Part shown: positions 8,833 to 17,261 of the stretch, piece after piece | Layout: every line of letters starts with the position of its first letter | Position numbering within the stretch: position 1 is the stretch's first letter | Source of the DNA: Acidimicrobiia bacterium | GTDB taxonomy: Bacteria; Actinomycetota; Acidimicrobiia; Acidimicrobiales; SKKL01 | Direction: 5' to 3' | Assembly (NCBI GenBank): GCA_041676705.1 | Contig: JBAYRL010000001.1 | Location: 62,001 to 126,000 of the forward strand | DNA: 64,000 bases | Program-made: the position numbers and the translations under genes | The notes under the pieces: model-generated | What the model saw: only the letters and a program-made list of their open reading frames with translations | What the model was told of the DNA's origin: nothing | Database searches by the model: none

Positions 8833-8949
8833 GTTGTTGTCGCAACAGGCCGTTATTAGCGGTGGCTATACCTCAGCTAATTTACCTTGAGTGCTAGGCT
8901 CAGATAGTTATTTTGTTCTACCAGACACTTACTTTTTAGGACGGCGCAC

Positions 8950-9873
8950 GTGAGTGACCAAACCGGTTCATGGCAACCAGACCCCTTTGGTCGGAACCAA
9001 TATCGCTATTGGGATGGCACCCAATGGACCGACCAGGTGTCGAACGATGGGGTGATTGGCACCGACCCGGCCACGGCTACTCCTACCCCCGAAGTTGATC
9101 CGGGCTCACAGCCAACTCAGGCAGTACCGACCACGCCGCCTGCAACGCCAGCCGAGCCAACAATGGCTATGCCAACCATGCCTCCGGCACCACCTAGTTT
9201 CACCTCAGGCGATGTTGCGGTCGGCCCGGGTGGCGGTTCCAATAAAACCCCGTTGATTGTAGTAGCCGTGTTGGCCGTGGTGGCTTTGATCGCTGGTGGC
9301 GCGTTTTTCTTCTTGAAAGATGACGATTCCGATAAAGAAGCCGCTTCGAGCACTAGTACGACCGTCGCGCAAAGTACTACCACTAGTACCAGCGACGATC
9401 TCGACGACGAAGGCGATAGCGACTTCGACCTAAGCGAGCTTGGCCCGCTGGCCGACATGTTTGGTGATCTCACGGTTTCCCAGCTTCAGTGCATCGAAAA
9501 GGAAATGGCTGAGTTTGAGAAGAAGTACGACGTCGATTCTTTAGGCGACGATCCTGAAGATTTCGACTTCGGAATGTTGAGCGAAATGATGGGCGTATTC
9601 ACGAAGTGTGATGTCGACGCGGCCGCCATATTCGGCGCCCTCTTGGGTGGCGAATTCGACCCGGGCCAAGATGACGATTTCGACTTCGGCTTCCAAAGCG
9701 GCAACAGCTACGGTGACAATCCGGCGCTCGACGCGCTATGGGATGCGTGTGACGGTGGCGATATGGAAGCCTGTGATGACCTGTACTTCCAGTCAGACTT
9801 TGGCACCGAATACGAAGAGTTTGCCGACACCTGTGGCGGGCGAACTTCCGGTGGAACCTATTGTTCCGAATAG
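8950..9873 (+). CDS. DUF2510 membrane-anchored protein with acidic, Cys-containing tail
   Basis: Residues 8-32 form a DUF2510 domain (WQPDPFGRNQYRYWDGTQWTDQ). A Pro/Thr-rich linker follows, then one membrane helix (about residues 99-121), a Ser/Thr-rich spacer, and an Asp-rich outer domain. The last 50 residues carry a cysteine pattern common in actinobacterial envelope proteins (WDACDGGDMEACDDLYFQS, then TCGGRT). Most likely single-pass with the DUF2510 part in the cytosol. Function unknown. GTG start with TTAGGA about 9 bases upstream. A possible terminator lies inside the end of the convergent plsC gene. Confidence 0.85.
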   Translation: MSDQTGSWQPDPFGRNQYRYWDGTQWTDQVSNDGVIGTDPATATPTPEVDPGSQPTQAVPTTPPATPAEPTMAMPTMPPAPPSFTSGDVAVGPGGGSNKTPLIVVAVLAVVALIAGGAFFFLKDDDSDKEAASSTSTTVAQSTTTSTSDDLDDEGDSDFDLSELGPLADMFGDLTVSQLQCIEKEMAEFEKKYDVDSLGDDPEDFDFGMLSEMMGVFTKCDVDAAAIFGALLGGEFDPGQDDDFDFGFQSGNSYGDNPALDALWDACDGGDMEACDDLYFQSDFGTEYEEFADTCGGRTSGGTYCSE

Positions 9874-9925
9874 GCGATCACTGCCGCCAAGTGTGAGCAG
9901 TTCACCACTAGAGAACCAGTAATTC

Positions 9926-10852
9926 CTACTTAAGGTAGGGCCAGCGGCGTCGGGAACGGCGCCGCTTTGGGTTTTGTTCACCTAGTGCCCAAGTACGTCG
10001 CCAATCTGAGGCCTGTGGTCCGCTTAGCGACGGGGTTGTGCCTGCGGCGGCATGTTGTCGCGCCACCCACCAGTTGTTGGTTGCTTCATCACCAAGTTGT
10101 TCAACAGCAGCCTCAACCCGTGAACCTAGGCGCCTAGTGTCTTCTTTATCGCCTGGTATAAGGGCATGGCCAAAGGTAACGGTTGTGTGGTGCCGTTTCG
10201 GCTTGTTCTGCCCCTTGGGTAACACGAGATTGGTGCCGGAGATGTAAACCGGGACAATGGGTACACCGCAGCGAATGGCGAGGTAGGCGGCACCACCGCG
10301 AAATTCTTGACCCCAACCATCGGGGCTTCGGCCACCTTCGGGGAAGATCAGAAGGCTCCAACCATCGTTAATCAGTTTGGCAGCACGATCAGCGCTGGTA
10401 CGAGAAATTTTGGTGCGTTCAATAGGTACCGCATTCAATGCCAGAGCCGAAAACGTACCCGAGATCCGGTTGCCAAAAAAATAGTCAGCCGCGGCACCTA
10501 CAAACATGCGGTGTCGCCACGGCTCAGGAATAGAAGTGAGCATCAGCGGCGTATCAAGATGGCTATGGTGATTCGCAACAAAAATCACCGGACCACGGAG
10601 CCCGTCAAGGCGATCTTCGCCGTGTACTTGCTTGGGTGCAATAACCCCAACTGCTGGCCGCAAAAAGGCTTCCAGGATTGCTAACCGAGCCACCCGCGTG
10701 GGATATCGCCTGGCCCAAGCCGTTGGAAACGCCGAGCCAACCTTGCGCGTGTCGGGCGGCAATTCCACCGATAAAGGCACATGGGGTGCGCGATACGGGA
10801 ACGGCAAGCGCTTTAGGAGCCTGGCTGGCGAGAGAGCTTTGATACCACTCAC
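9926..10852 (-). CDS. 1-acyl-sn-glycerol-3-phosphate acyltransferase (PlsC family)
   Basis: Transfers an acyl group to a lysophospholipid-type acceptor at the membrane. The acyltransferase motifs are all present: NHHSHLD (catalytic HX4D) near residue 91, ERTKIS, FPEGGRSPDG near 170 and VPIVPVYISG. It is about 60 residues longer than minimal PlsC, with an N-terminal extension and a basic, low-complexity C-terminus (PKRRRSRRRWPYLK). It is the last gene of a four-gene operon; its GTG overlaps the LarA-like stop by GTGA. Context suggests a dedicated lipid rather than general phosphatidate synthesis. Confidence 0.9.
   Translation of the reverse strand: MSGIKALSPARLLKRLPFPYRAPHVPLSVELPPDTRKVGSAFPTAWARRYPTRVARLAILEAFLRPAVGVIAPKQVHGEDRLDGLRGPVIFVANHHSHLDTPLMLTSIPEPWRHRMFVGAAADYFFGNRISGTFSALALNAVPIERTKISRTSADRAAKLINDGWSLLIFPEGGRSPDGWGQEFRGGAAYLAIRCGVPIVPVYISGTNLVLPKGQNKPKRHHTTVTFGHALIPGDKEDTRRLGSRVEAAVEQLGDEATNNWWVARQHAAAGTTPSLSGPQASDWRRTWALGEQNPKRRRSRRRWPYLK
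9943..9974 (+). terminator. possible terminator for the DUF2510 gene
   Basis: AGCGGCG (9943-9949) pairs with CGCCGCT (9960-9966), followed by TTGGGTTTT. The stem is strong but the T tract is broken, and the site lies inside the coding end of the convergent plsC. Confidence 0.4.
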
Positions 10853-12459
10853 GTTACGTCAGCCATAAGAATAGGCGGGTTATGGAAATGAGTGATTGTG
10901 GCATCACGACCCACCGTGTCAGCCGCCATTTCTAAGGCGTCCGACAAGGTCGAAGCGTTCGAGAAGCCAAGACGACGTACTGCTCGCTCATCGCCGCCAA
11001 TCACAATCACTCGACCCAAATGGTCGAGGGCGTGTGCCCCCCAATACCACATGTAAAACGGGTGCACACCGTGGTAGGCATTTGAGGTGCGGTACAGATG
11101 GCGATACCACTCATCTTCGGCGTATTTTTGCTCGTACTTGGCCGACATGACCTCTGGGTCACGGGTTTCGGTCAGTACTTCTTCAAAAAAGTCGATGTAG
11201 CTTGGGTGATGAACCGGGTGAAACTCGTACGGTGTGGGGTGGCTCATGATTAAGACTCCACCTTCACGTACTAAAGGCCGGCCTTTATAGAGGTTGAAAA
11301 AATAGCCGAGGCCCAGACACATCACCAGGATGGGGTTCATGATGGAATCGACGTTATAAGGGCCGATGTAGGGTAAACCCATGGTCAAAATATCAGTTTG
11401 ACCATTCACTGGGACCAGATGTTGGGCGTAGACGTTCTCAATGGTCTTGGCGTGCACGGCCTCAATTTCACCGGCTTGCACTGAGGTCAGCTCATAGGGT
11501 GCTTCCCAAGAATGAAATATTTGGCGGCGACGGGCCGCTGGCAAAACGTTGAGGCCTTTTTGCATGGCCAAAAAGGTGGCACGGTCACGGGCGGTCCATT
11601 CCCACTCGCGCTTTTGCAGCATGGCTAGGGGACCAGAACGTCCAAACGTGTTGTTGTTAATAGTCGTTTCAATTTGAAAAATCTTGATCCCAGCGTTGCG
11701 AATTACATCGCCTTGACGCCAGTTCGACTTGTGCAGCTCAGAGTTTTCCTTATCCATGAACGACTTTGATGCCACCATGGTTTTTGGGTTGTGGTGAGAG
11801 CTAACCCCGGCATAGCCCGATAACCCCGTAGCGGTACTCTTGTGGCCACCATCGAGCGAGACGATGTTGATGTTTACATAAACAACCAAGTCGCTCTCCG
11901 CGGCTCGGCGATTGATCTGAACGGTTTCGCCGTGGCGAGTTTCCCCCAGGATGACCATTCCATCAGGGTCTTCAGCGTCGAGATTATAAAGCTGCCCATT
12001 AGGAGCAAAAGCATCGTAAACACGATCGCCTACAGCGTGGCGAAGTTCGTCTTCAGTCATGCGTCGATGTAACGCCAGAGCCGCAATAATGTGAACGTCG
12101 TCGACGCCTGCCGCGGCCGCCAGATCAAGAACCTGTTCAATAATCCGCTGGCGAATGTCGGGACGACGCATTTTCGGTAGCGGCAAAGAAACATCGTCAA
12201 AAGCGATGGTTAGCTTCATGCCCGCAAACAACAGCGCTGGTAACGGCTCCATTTCCCCGGTCGGGTTGTGCAGAGCGTGGCTAATGGCACCTTCGGGATC
12301 GGCCAAGCCATCAATTGGTTCGGGGGGATAGATTATTCGCGACCGCCCAGCGGGTAGTTTCTCCAAACGGAAACCTTCGCCGTGGTGGAACACTACCGGA
12401 GGGGTGGAACGGTCTACTTCAAGAACTAGCCCTGATCGCGGGCTACGACGAACGCTCAC
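10849..12459 (-). CDS. LarA-like (DUF2088) nickel-pincer nucleotide family protein
   Basis: The N-terminal part matches the LarA/DUF2088 fold (MKLTIAFDDVSLPLP, then a Rossmann-like LDLAAAAGVDDVHIIAALALHRRMTEDEL). The middle carries the cofactor-region signature GGHKSTATGLSGYAGVSSHH, whose Lys and His correspond to residues that hold the pincer nucleotide in lactate racemase. At 536 residues it is about 110 longer than LarA, so it belongs to a divergent branch; racemase or epimerase activity on a hydroxy acid or polyol is only an inference. No LarB/C/E cofactor genes are in the window. It overlaps both neighbours by GTGA. Confidence 0.82.
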   Translation of the reverse strand: MSVRRSPRSGLVLEVDRSTPPVVFHHGEGFRLEKLPAGRSRIIYPPEPIDGLADPEGAISHALHNPTGEMEPLPALLFAGMKLTIAFDDVSLPLPKMRRPDIRQRIIEQVLDLAAAAGVDDVHIIAALALHRRMTEDELRHAVGDRVYDAFAPNGQLYNLDAEDPDGMVILGETRHGETVQINRRAAESDLVVYVNINIVSLDGGHKSTATGLSGYAGVSSHHNPKTMVASKSFMDKENSELHKSNWRQGDVIRNAGIKIFQIETTINNNTFGRSGPLAMLQKREWEWTARDRATFLAMQKGLNVLPAARRRQIFHSWEAPYELTSVQAGEIEAVHAKTIENVYAQHLVPVNGQTDILTMGLPYIGPYNVDSIMNPILVMCLGLGYFFNLYKGRPLVREGGVLIMSHPTPYEFHPVHHPSYIDFFEEVLTETRDPEVMSAKYEQKYAEDEWYRHLYRTSNAYHGVHPFYMWYWGAHALDHLGRVIVIGGDERAVRRLGFSNASTLSDALEMAADTVGRDATITHFHNPPILMADVT

Positions 12460-13664
12460 AGTCGAGTGCGCTCCTTTTCATTGCGAAGATCAAATGCGAT
12501 CTTCACGCCGCCACGGGCACCAGCTGCAGCGGCATGTTCGATAGCGTCGCCATAGCGCGACAGGGGATAAGTGGCCGAAACTAGGCGGCCAAGGTTTGCT
12601 TGCTGAACCAACTCAAATGCCAGCTCAAAAGTACGTGCGGTGCGCACTCCGCTAGTCGTGTCGAAAGTTTCGGTGCCATAAGCGTAGGCACCTACTAGTT
12701 CGATTTCCCGCTGCCACAGCACGGTTAGATCAACTCGAACCACACCCGGCATACCGACCATGACTACCCGGCCTCCGGGGCGGACGGCGCCTAAGGCTTG
12801 GGCCATGCTTTCGGCCGAACCTACGCAGTCAACGACGATGTCGGCACCGCCGCTGAGCCGCGTTATGTTGCCTTCACCTATTGCTCCGCCGCCACTAGCG
12901 CGTCGCACCCCACGTAGGAAAGCGTCGGGCGAAACGATGCTATGGGCACCAAGCTCGTGGGCTAGCTCTTTCTGTAACGGATATTTAGCTGCTACCACCA
13001 GGGTGATGTCGGGATAGAAGTGTGACAAGGCGGCCACGGTTAACAAGCCAAGGGTGCCAGCCCCAAGTACCGCCACCGTGTCGCCCGCTTGGGCGTTGGT
13101 TCGTATAGCACCGTGGATTGCACAAGCTGTGGGTTCCACCATTACTGCGGCTTCATCGCTCATGTTGGCGGGCACCGGGTGTAACTGGGAGCTATGGGCC
13201 ACCATGGCCGTTGACCACCCTCCGCCAGTATCACAACAAAAACCTGACTGTAAACCCGGCTCAATTTGGCCAAGAGTAATGTTTTCGCAGCGGCCCAAAT
13301 CACCACCAGCGCACCCTCGACATGGTGGGGTAATACCTCTAGTTGCGCAACCTAAAACCGGTTCAATGACCACGCGCTCACCGTTGTCTAAATCACCCAC
13401 GACTTCATGTCCAAGTACAAAAGGAAACGACACGATGTCTTCAAAATAGCGGCTGCTGCGGCCGTCAACGGTCGCTAAATCGGAACCACAAATGCCAGAG
13501 AGCCGAGGGCGAACCCTTACCCAGTCGGGCCCAGGTAGTTCAGGAACCTCAATGTCTTTGAGCGCCAACGGCCCAACCGTGGCTCCACGACCGCTGATGA
13601 AGCTGCTGGCCAGCCGAGCCGCCCCATAGCGGGGAATGCTGCGCGAGAACTGTAAGGCTTTCAC
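12456..13664 (-). CDS. zinc-dependent alcohol dehydrogenase (MDR family)
   Basis: Medium-chain dehydrogenase/reductase of 402 residues. The catalytic zinc site is visible (SGICGSD, GHEVVGDLDNGERV, VEPTACAIHGA), as are the structural-zinc cysteines (CRGCAGGDLGRC) and the Rossmann NAD(P) motif (VAVLGAGTLGLLTV). It resembles threonine/sorbitol-type dehydrogenases; substrate unknown. GTG start overlaps the stop of the upstream reductase/HAD gene by four bases, and its own stop overlaps the LarA-like start, so all four genes of this operon should be made together. Confidence 0.9.
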   Translation of the reverse strand: MKALQFSRSIPRYGAARLASSFISGRGATVGPLALKDIEVPELPGPDWVRVRPRLSGICGSDLATVDGRSSRYFEDIVSFPFVLGHEVVGDLDNGERVVIEPVLGCATRGITPPCRGCAGGDLGRCENITLGQIEPGLQSGFCCDTGGGWSTAMVAHSSQLHPVPANMSDEAAVMVEPTACAIHGAIRTNAQAGDTVAVLGAGTLGLLTVAALSHFYPDITLVVAAKYPLQKELAHELGAHSIVSPDAFLRGVRRASGGGAIGEGNITRLSGGADIVVDCVGSAESMAQALGAVRPGGRVVMVGMPGVVRVDLTVLWQREIELVGAYAYGTETFDTTSGVRTARTFELAFELVQQANLGRLVSATYPLSRYGDAIEHAAAAGARGGVKIAFDLRNEKERTRL

Positions 13665-16000
13665 GCGCTGCCCACCCGGGTCGGGGCGATTGGCAGCACG
13701 GGATGCACACCTTTAGCTGCTTTAGGAAAGTTCTCTACAAGCCAGCCGCGTTTGCGTGCAAGCGAAGCCAGCCGGGTTTCGGGGTTCACTGCCACTGGGA
13801 AACCCACCGCTTCAAGCATTGGCAGGTCACTTGTCGAATCGGCATAGGCTACCGACTCATCAAGTTCCAGCCCTTCTCGTGCGGCGTATTCAACCATGGC
13901 CTGAGCCCTGGCCTCACCAGTGGGAGGAACTCGCACCAGTTCCCCGGTGTAGCGTCCACCTTTAATGGTCATTTCTGCGGCCACAATGTCGTCGAATAGT
14001 GGACGTAAAGGTTCAACCACAAAATCGAGGGCTCCAGTGATCAGGACGGTGCGATGGCCGAGCTCACGATGCTTCCGCACTCTTCGAATAGCTGCTGGGA
14101 ACGACTTGGCTAGAATGAGAGCACTCATCATATCGAGCGAATCTTCGGCTAATTGTTCCACCGGGGCACCCTTGTAACGCCGATAAAAATAGCGTAAGAA
14201 ATCAGTTCGGTCAGCTTTGTCGAGGCTCAACAAACGGGGGGCTTCGGCAATTAGGTTGGCGGCCAAACGAGCTTTGTCTTCATTTGGTAACCGTCGTGTT
14301 GCTAGCCATGCGTAAGAAGTCACCACGTTCGAAGCAATGAGCGTGTTTTCTAAATCGAAGGCTGCCATGTGGCGATCGGGTGACAATACTTGTCGGCGAA
14401 GCCGCTCATTACGGCTAGGACCGCTTTTCTCAGTTGGACTTGTGCGAACGCGGGCATGCTCAACAATTGAAGGCAGGTGGGTGCCAGTAGCGTACGCATC
14501 CCAATCAACCAGACGCGGGTCGAACATGAACGTTTCCTGGTCGGAACGATCGAGGGAGTCCCAAACGCTTAGAAGCTTGTCAATCGTGTAGATAGCTTCA
14601 CATTGTGCATAGGCACCATAAAGATCAACGTAGGTAAGTGCTCGCTCTACATCGGCTCGCTTGTCTTCGATCTTGGCCGACCAGCGGGTTTGGGTTCCGC
14701 GTAGTGGAAGTGAATGGATGAACTTGTCAGCCTTGTCGAGCGATACTTTGGCTTTGGCTAGCTGGCCTTCAACTTTGCCTCGACGGGGAAACTTCCAATC
14801 CGGGACCCCAATAGGTTGCCCCAAAGAGTCGTAAATAGGGTATTTGCTGAAATAGCTCTCAATGAGCCTTACTAATTTACGATAATGCAACGGGTTGGCG
14901 GCACCGGAAGCTACCTGCACAACATCGGGAGTTTCTGCGGGTGCTAAGGCTGCCACCGCCACAATGGCGGCTACCACCAGGTCAACTGGGATGACATCGA
15001 CGATGCCCTCGGGTACCCCAGGAAACTGGGTCAACAATCCTTGGGCGTACGAAATGATCACCGGTTCTGCCATTCGGAAACCGCGAATCCAGCCGGGATA
15101 CGGTTCCGCCACCGCTGATTCAATGATTGAAGGCCGCACAACCGTTGTTTGTAGGTCGCCTTTGGTCTCTGCTAGGGCACGTTCACCAAGGGCTTTGGTA
15201 TACGAGTAAACGTCGGGGAATCCAAGCATCTGAGCACGCGATTTTCCGGCTTCCACCATCTCGTCGTTGACCCACCGAGTGCGGTATTGTTCGGCTTTGG
15301 CGGCCAAGAGCGGAATACCGGCCGCACCTAATTCACGTTTGGCATCATCTTGAAAACCCGCCAAGCGTGATGGGGTACGGCTTTGGGCTTCTAGATCACT
15401 GCGAGCTCGACGTGCGGCGTCAACCTCGCGACGCCAAGGAATATCAACGAAAAACGGTGAATCGTCCACCGCTACCTCGTGTGCTTCACCGCGATGATTT
15501 CCTGCCACATAGCAGGTAGAAACAGCGATCAGATGTGGTGAGACCTCTAATTCGTGCAGCGTTTGAGCGATTCGAGTAGGCCCTAAAAGGTTTATTTCCA
15601 CCGCCGAGTCAAGGGGTGAATCAAAAGAAACTGTGGCAGCGGAGTGAATAACCACATCGCATTGGGACAGTTCTTGGCGGCCAAATTCGTTAAGACCTAA
15701 ACCGTCGCTACCAATGTCACCCTCAATAATAGTGACCCGCTGGGCAACCATTTCGTCAAACGCGGCGCCGCCCAGCTCTTGGCGCAATCGATCAAAAGCG
15801 TTGTTTCTAAAAATCTCACGTTGCGCACGTTGTTCCACAGTCCGCATACGACCAGGACGTAGCAATAGAACAAGTTCGCAATCAGGCACGCTTCGCAACA
15901 GTCGTTCCACTAGGGCGGTGCCTAAGAAGCCCGTGGTTCCGGTGATGGCGATGCGCTTGTGGCGCAGCAGGTCACTAATCACAGCACCATTGTCTATCAT
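13661..16000 (-). CDS. fatty acyl-CoA reductase / HAD-IB phosphatase fusion
   Basis: A 779-residue fusion. Residues 1-400 form an extended SDR of the male-sterility acyl-CoA reductase type: ITGTTGFLGTALVERLL at the start, HSAATVSFD, catalytic YSYTKALGE and VVRPSIIES. Residues about 560-770 form a HAD-IB phosphatase: motif I FDLENTL, motif II LITGALD, motif IV YADSTSDLPML. In motif I the usual second Asp of DxD is Glu. The reductase should turn acyl-CoA into aldehyde or alcohol; the phosphatase substrate is unknown. First gene of a four-gene operon; ATG 16000 has no strong ribosome site. Confidence 0.88.
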   Translation of the reverse strand: MIDNGAVISDLLRHKRIAITGTTGFLGTALVERLLRSVPDCELVLLLRPGRMRTVEQRAQREIFRNNAFDRLRQELGGAAFDEMVAQRVTIIEGDIGSDGLGLNEFGRQELSQCDVVIHSAATVSFDSPLDSAVEINLLGPTRIAQTLHELEVSPHLIAVSTCYVAGNHRGEAHEVAVDDSPFFVDIPWRREVDAARRARSDLEAQSRTPSRLAGFQDDAKRELGAAGIPLLAAKAEQYRTRWVNDEMVEAGKSRAQMLGFPDVYSYTKALGERALAETKGDLQTTVVRPSIIESAVAEPYPGWIRGFRMAEPVIISYAQGLLTQFPGVPEGIVDVIPVDLVVAAIVAVAALAPAETPDVVQVASGAANPLHYRKLVRLIESYFSKYPIYDSLGQPIGVPDWKFPRRGKVEGQLAKAKVSLDKADKFIHSLPLRGTQTRWSAKIEDKRADVERALTYVDLYGAYAQCEAIYTIDKLLSVWDSLDRSDQETFMFDPRLVDWDAYATGTHLPSIVEHARVRTSPTEKSGPSRNERLRRQVLSPDRHMAAFDLENTLIASNVVTSYAWLATRRLPNEDKARLAANLIAEAPRLLSLDKADRTDFLRYFYRRYKGAPVEQLAEDSLDMMSALILAKSFPAAIRRVRKHRELGHRTVLITGALDFVVEPLRPLFDDIVAAEMTIKGGRYTGELVRVPPTGEARAQAMVEYAAREGLELDESVAYADSTSDLPMLEAVGFPVAVNPETRLASLARKRGWLVENFPKAAKGVHPVLPIAPTRVGSA

Positions 16001-16053
16001 CTTGGGGTGTTGGGGCCTATCGAGGTGATTGATCGTTCGAAATTCGTAGGGTT

Positions 16054-17178
16054 CTAGCGGCCCGTTCCGGCAAATTTTTGTCGTCGTTCGAAACGATCTT
16101 GGGCAAGCATGACGAGTTCTTCAATGAGTGCGCCATAGCTTAGGCCAGATGCTTCCCACAGTTTGGGGTACATAGATATAGGCGTAAAGCCAGGAATGGT
16201 GTTTATTTCGTTGAGCAATAAGCCGCGACCTGGGCTTTCATAGAAAAAGTCGACCCGGGCCATACCTTCAGCGCGGAGGGCACGGAAGCTGGCCAAGGCA
16301 AGTTCTTGAGCCTGTGCTGACACTTGTGGGGGTAAGTCTGCAGGAATTATCACCGCCGCGTTGCCATCCAGATACTTGTCTTCGTAACTGTAAAATTCGG
16401 CACCAGGTTTTACTTCGCCCGCCAGTGAAACTTTTGGGTTTTTGTTGCCCAGTACCGCCAGTTCAATCTCGCGACCCTGTACGGCTTCTTCCACAACGAT
16501 CCACTCGTCGTATTGGCTAGCCGTCTCTAGAGCCGCCAAAACCTGGGCTGCGTTGTGAGCTTTGGAAACACCTACTGAAGAGCCAAGGTTGGCGGGTTTC
16601 ACAAAAAGAGGAAGGCCCAAATCGTTGATCAAACGATCTACCGTTTCGGTTGAGATTTCGCTGATCTCCAAGCTTCGCCAGCGACATTGGGGGATTCCAG
16701 CCTGGGCAATGACTTCTTTGGCTTTGGCTTTGTCCATAGCTAATGCCGAGCCTAAAACTCCACTACCTACGTATGGAAGCGATGCCATCTCTAGCAGACC
16801 CTGGATGGTGCCATCTTCACCATATGGTCCGTGCAGCAGCGGAAGTACCACCGTTGACATTTCCGAGCTTGTTGCCAACGCGATGTCACTGCTCAGTGCC
16901 ACCTCGGTAGAGGCAGACGTCTCCACCGTTATGCCATCGGCGAGCACGGTTTCTAGTTCAAGAGCAGCCTCTTCGTCGCCTGAAAACGCGCTTAATGCGC
17001 CGGTAGCATCCAGCCATTGACCATCACGCGAGATGGCGATAGGCACTATTTCAAACTTTTTTCGATCAACGGCAGCTATCACGTGAGCTGCGGTTACACG
17101 GCTTACATCGTGTTCAGCGGAACGTCCTCCGAACAACACGATTAGGCGGACTCGTTCTGGTTGCGAAGAATTGGGCAT
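16054..17178 (-). CDS. ddl: D-alanine--D-alanine ligase
   Basis: ATP-grasp enzyme joining two D-alanines for the peptidoglycan stem peptide, in the cytosol. N-terminal GGRSAEHDVS motif, HGPYGEDGTIQGLLE in the substrate loop, ATP-grasp lysine region (LPLFVKPANLGSSVGVSK), and C-terminal RVDFFYESPGRGLLLNEINTIPGFTPISMYPKL with the metal-binding Glu/Asn. Length 374 is normal. Divergent from murF, whose product uses the dipeptide; the two genes share a gap of about 80 bases that should hold both promoters. Confidence 0.96.
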   Translation of the reverse strand: MPNSSQPERVRLIVLFGGRSAEHDVSRVTAAHVIAAVDRKKFEIVPIAISRDGQWLDATGALSAFSGDEEAALELETVLADGITVETSASTEVALSSDIALATSSEMSTVVLPLLHGPYGEDGTIQGLLEMASLPYVGSGVLGSALAMDKAKAKEVIAQAGIPQCRWRSLEISEISTETVDRLINDLGLPLFVKPANLGSSVGVSKAHNAAQVLAALETASQYDEWIVVEEAVQGREIELAVLGNKNPKVSLAGEVKPGAEFYSYEDKYLDGNAAVIIPADLPPQVSAQAQELALASFRALRAEGMARVDFFYESPGRGLLLNEINTIPGFTPISMYPKLWEASGLSYGALIEELVMLAQDRFERRQKFAGTGR

Positions 17179-17261
17179 TAGATAAAAACGTAGTGTGCTT
17201 TACCGCTAGCGTGGGTATCGCAACACACAGATCGCCTTTTTGTTATACCGAAGGAGCTTGG

